Origin: Callaeas wilsoni
Lineage: Eukaryota; Chordata; Aves; Passeriformes; Callaeidae
Length of the DNA: 64,000 nt
Direction: 5' to 3'
NCBI GenBank assembly: GCA_013398955.1
Contig: VWPU01014827.1
Location: 62,001-126,000 of the forward strand
Part shown: positions 62,143 to 64,000 of the stretch, one piece after another
Layout of the letters: each line of letters begins with the position of its first letter
Numbering within the stretch: position 1 is the first letter of the stretch
Made by a program: the position numbers and the translations under genes
The notes under the pieces: model-generated
What the model was told of the DNA's origin: nothing
Databases searched by the model: none
What the model saw: only the letters and a program-made list of their open reading frames with translations

Positions 62143-62556
62143 TGTCGTGGTTTTACACCAGCCAGCAATTAAGTCAAATAAAGTAGGTGGAGGTGAGGAT
62201 CTGGGTTAGATGAGTGGCCAGGTTGCAGGGCACTGGGCCAAAGGGCAGCAGGCTCTATCTCCACCCCCACCTGCTTGAGAATTCTGGATGTGATGCCATA
62301 TGGTATGGAACATCCCTTGGGTCACTTGGGATCAGCTGCCCTGGCTCTGTCCCCTCCAAACTTCTTGTGCACCCCCAGTCTCCTTGCTGGTGGGGTGGGA
62401 AGCATAAAAAGCCTTGACACTGTGTAAGCCCTGTTCCGTGTACTATCAGAGATAACAACCCTATATTATTTTCAGCATTTAAAGCACAAACCTGCAACAC
62501 AGCCCCATACTAGCTACTGTGAATAAAATCAACTCTACCCCAGAAAAAAAAGTACA
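62143..62556 (-). mobile_element. Solo LTR of an avian ERV, internally shortened
   Basis: On the minus strand the LTR starts TGTACT (62556) and ends ACCACGACA (62143), giving TG...CA termini. The + strand shows hallmark blocks of the family: TGTCGTGGTTTTACACCAGC at one end, AACTTCTTGTGCACCCCCAG in the middle, and GCCCCATACTAGCTACT near the other end. At about 414 bp it appears shorter than full-length copies I remember, with material missing between the middle block and the 3' end. No internal retroviral genes adjoin it. The flanking 5-mers (GACTG and AATTT) do not match, so no target duplication remains. Confidence 0.85.
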
Positions 62557-64000
62557 AATTTTTCTAGATTGTCCTTAACAGCTGACAGTTGGCATTTGAA
62601 GGAGGGAATGAACAGTGAGATGAGAGGGATGATGGTGTTATTAGTGTGAAGGACACTGAAGCTCTTCTATATGCAAGGAATGTCCCTGTATCCTCGTCAA
62701 TCACTTAAGTAGGAAAAATGAGTCAGTTCATGGTCTCCTAAAAACTTCCTTCTTTACTGTACGTTTAGTTTCCAGCATGACCAAATGTGCTATATGATTC
62801 TGCAGCTTAGATATATTTCACAGCCATAGGGTGCATCCCACTGGCATCTGTGGGAACAAATCCTCACAGTGGTGGTGGATTCATTCATAATGTGATGATT
62901 TTGGCAGACCAGACAGGGTCAATTATGGGGGTCATTCAGACCAAGAACGAAACTTAAAATTCATGGATTTGATAATATCTAAAATTCCTAGGATATTTTT
63001 AAGGAGCTTATTTTCAGTAGTGTGTTTAATATGCATTAGGAAATCAGCTCAGTGGGAAGAGATGCTTCCTGAAGGTGCAGATAGGGACTGAACAGCACTG
63101 ATTTTCTCACTGCTAATGCAAAGCTTCTTCACCGCTCACATTGCTATCTAGCAGTTAACTTAGCAATTATACAACAGGGAGGAGGCTGGAGACAATCAGT
63201 TGATATTGACCTCAGTGCAGCACATGCCTAGCAAATAGTACATTTTGCATTTGCTGTTGTAAATATTCATTCATTGAAGGGAAACATTTAATCAAGGCTG
63301 TAAACAGAAATATTTTTTAATTATTTCTTTTATCTAGGAAAGAAATATCACTGAATTTCAGATGCTAGCATTTGAGAACGCTAACAAATTGTCAAACTGT
63401 TCTAGATATCTTATATTTCACAAATTAGTCAGTTGAGAGGAAGTGCTTACACTAAATTAAGTTAAAACAGCTACAAGTCTAGACACTGCTATTAGAAATT
63501 ATGCAATAAATGGTACAAGATTCTATCAGTCCTTTTCTTCTTAAGAGAAATTTTTGACAAAATGCAACCTTTTACTTATTGAAATATATAGATGTACCGT
63601 TAGGAGATTAAACCACTCCAAATGAAAAAATTTCTGGATGAAAAAAAAATTCTCCCAATTTTCATGTTGTGACAAATAAAAAGCAAGAAAAAAATAAGCC
63701 TTTCTTTCCAGACTAGACAAATTAGATTTTTATCATGCCTGTTTCACTTGGGCAAGCAATCTATCCAAATGGGTTCTGGCAATCCTATTTGTAAATATGT
63801 CATAAAAATATATTTTATTTCCAAAGCTTCAGATATCTCTTATTAAATATTTCAAGTTTGTAATCAGTAGATACCAAACAAAATCTTTTTTCCTATTTCT
63901 TCCAACAGAATAGTGACTGTATGCAGGAAACCCACCTCATTTCTCAGGAAATGGACAAATAATTTCCATTTTAAAATACTTTAATTATATTTCTAGAAAG
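62557..64000. other. Unique AT-rich non-coding DNA
   Basis: No gene or repeat family is recognised to the end of the window. Confidence 0.6.

Noticed and set aside
62214..62500. Frames of 67 and 81 codons on both strands
   Set aside because: Entirely within the solo LTR at 62143-62556.
59381..62556. The two LTRs as ends of one provirus
   Set aside because: They are in opposite orientation, one is truncated, and the DNA between them has no retroviral gene motif.
1..64000. CRISPR arrays, operons, phage or plasmid modules
   Set aside because: No regularly spaced direct repeats, no dense ORFs and no bacterial-type signals; CR1 and LTR content marks this as vertebrate nuclear DNA.

Overview
The window looks like bird nuclear DNA. 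It is AT-rich and almost entirely non-coding. The only protein domain I recognise is the reverse transcriptase of a CR1 retrotransposon, the typical LINE of birds and other sauropsids. Three other insertions match, from memory, two LTR families that are common in bird genomes, probably passerine. I see no prokaryotic or plasmid organisation: no operons, no ribosome-binding sites and no dense ORFs. Repeat load is low for 64 kb, so this is probably a gene desert or the inside of a very long intron.

Layout. Bases 1-15.9 kb are unique AT-rich DNA with a few simple repeats and two exon-like segments on the + strand (8869-8947, 12868-12922) and one on the - strand (7576-7742). A 5'-truncated CR1 copy on the - strand fills 15.93-16.94 kb. 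It has a damaged catalytic motif (FADN for FADD), frameshifts and an internal pentanucleotide expansion. Bases 17-25.7 kb are unique DNA with a perfect 21-bp tandem duplication. A solo LTR (25753-27193, +) carries an unusual GC-rich 28-bp minisatellite. At 28.4-29.06 kb there is a stretch with unexpectedly long open frames on both strands.

The most gene-like locus is 31.2-32.7 kb. In order it shows an X-box-like site, an inverted pair of ETS-like sites, a canonical TATA box, a short leader ending at a GT donor, a strong AG acceptor, an ATG opening a signal-peptide-like ORF, and AATAAA followed by a GT-rich stretch. It could be a small secreted-peptide gene, a gene remnant or a lncRNA; sequence alone cannot decide.

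Bases 35.6-36.0 kb resemble a conserved enhancer and contain a non-coding exon-like segment with strong splice sites. The rest is mostly unique AT-rich DNA with two small CR1 scraps (39.51 kb on -, 48.14 kb on +), a few further exon-like segments (29.66 kb and 48.71 kb on -, 51.34 kb on +), and two copies of one LTR family in opposite orientation at 59.4 and 62.1-62.6 kb.

I recognise no conventional protein-coding gene with confidence. Isolated GT-AG pairs around short open frames are expected several times by chance in 128 kb of strand, so each exon candidate is scored low and reported as a test target. I see no evidence of a new defence-like or multigene system.
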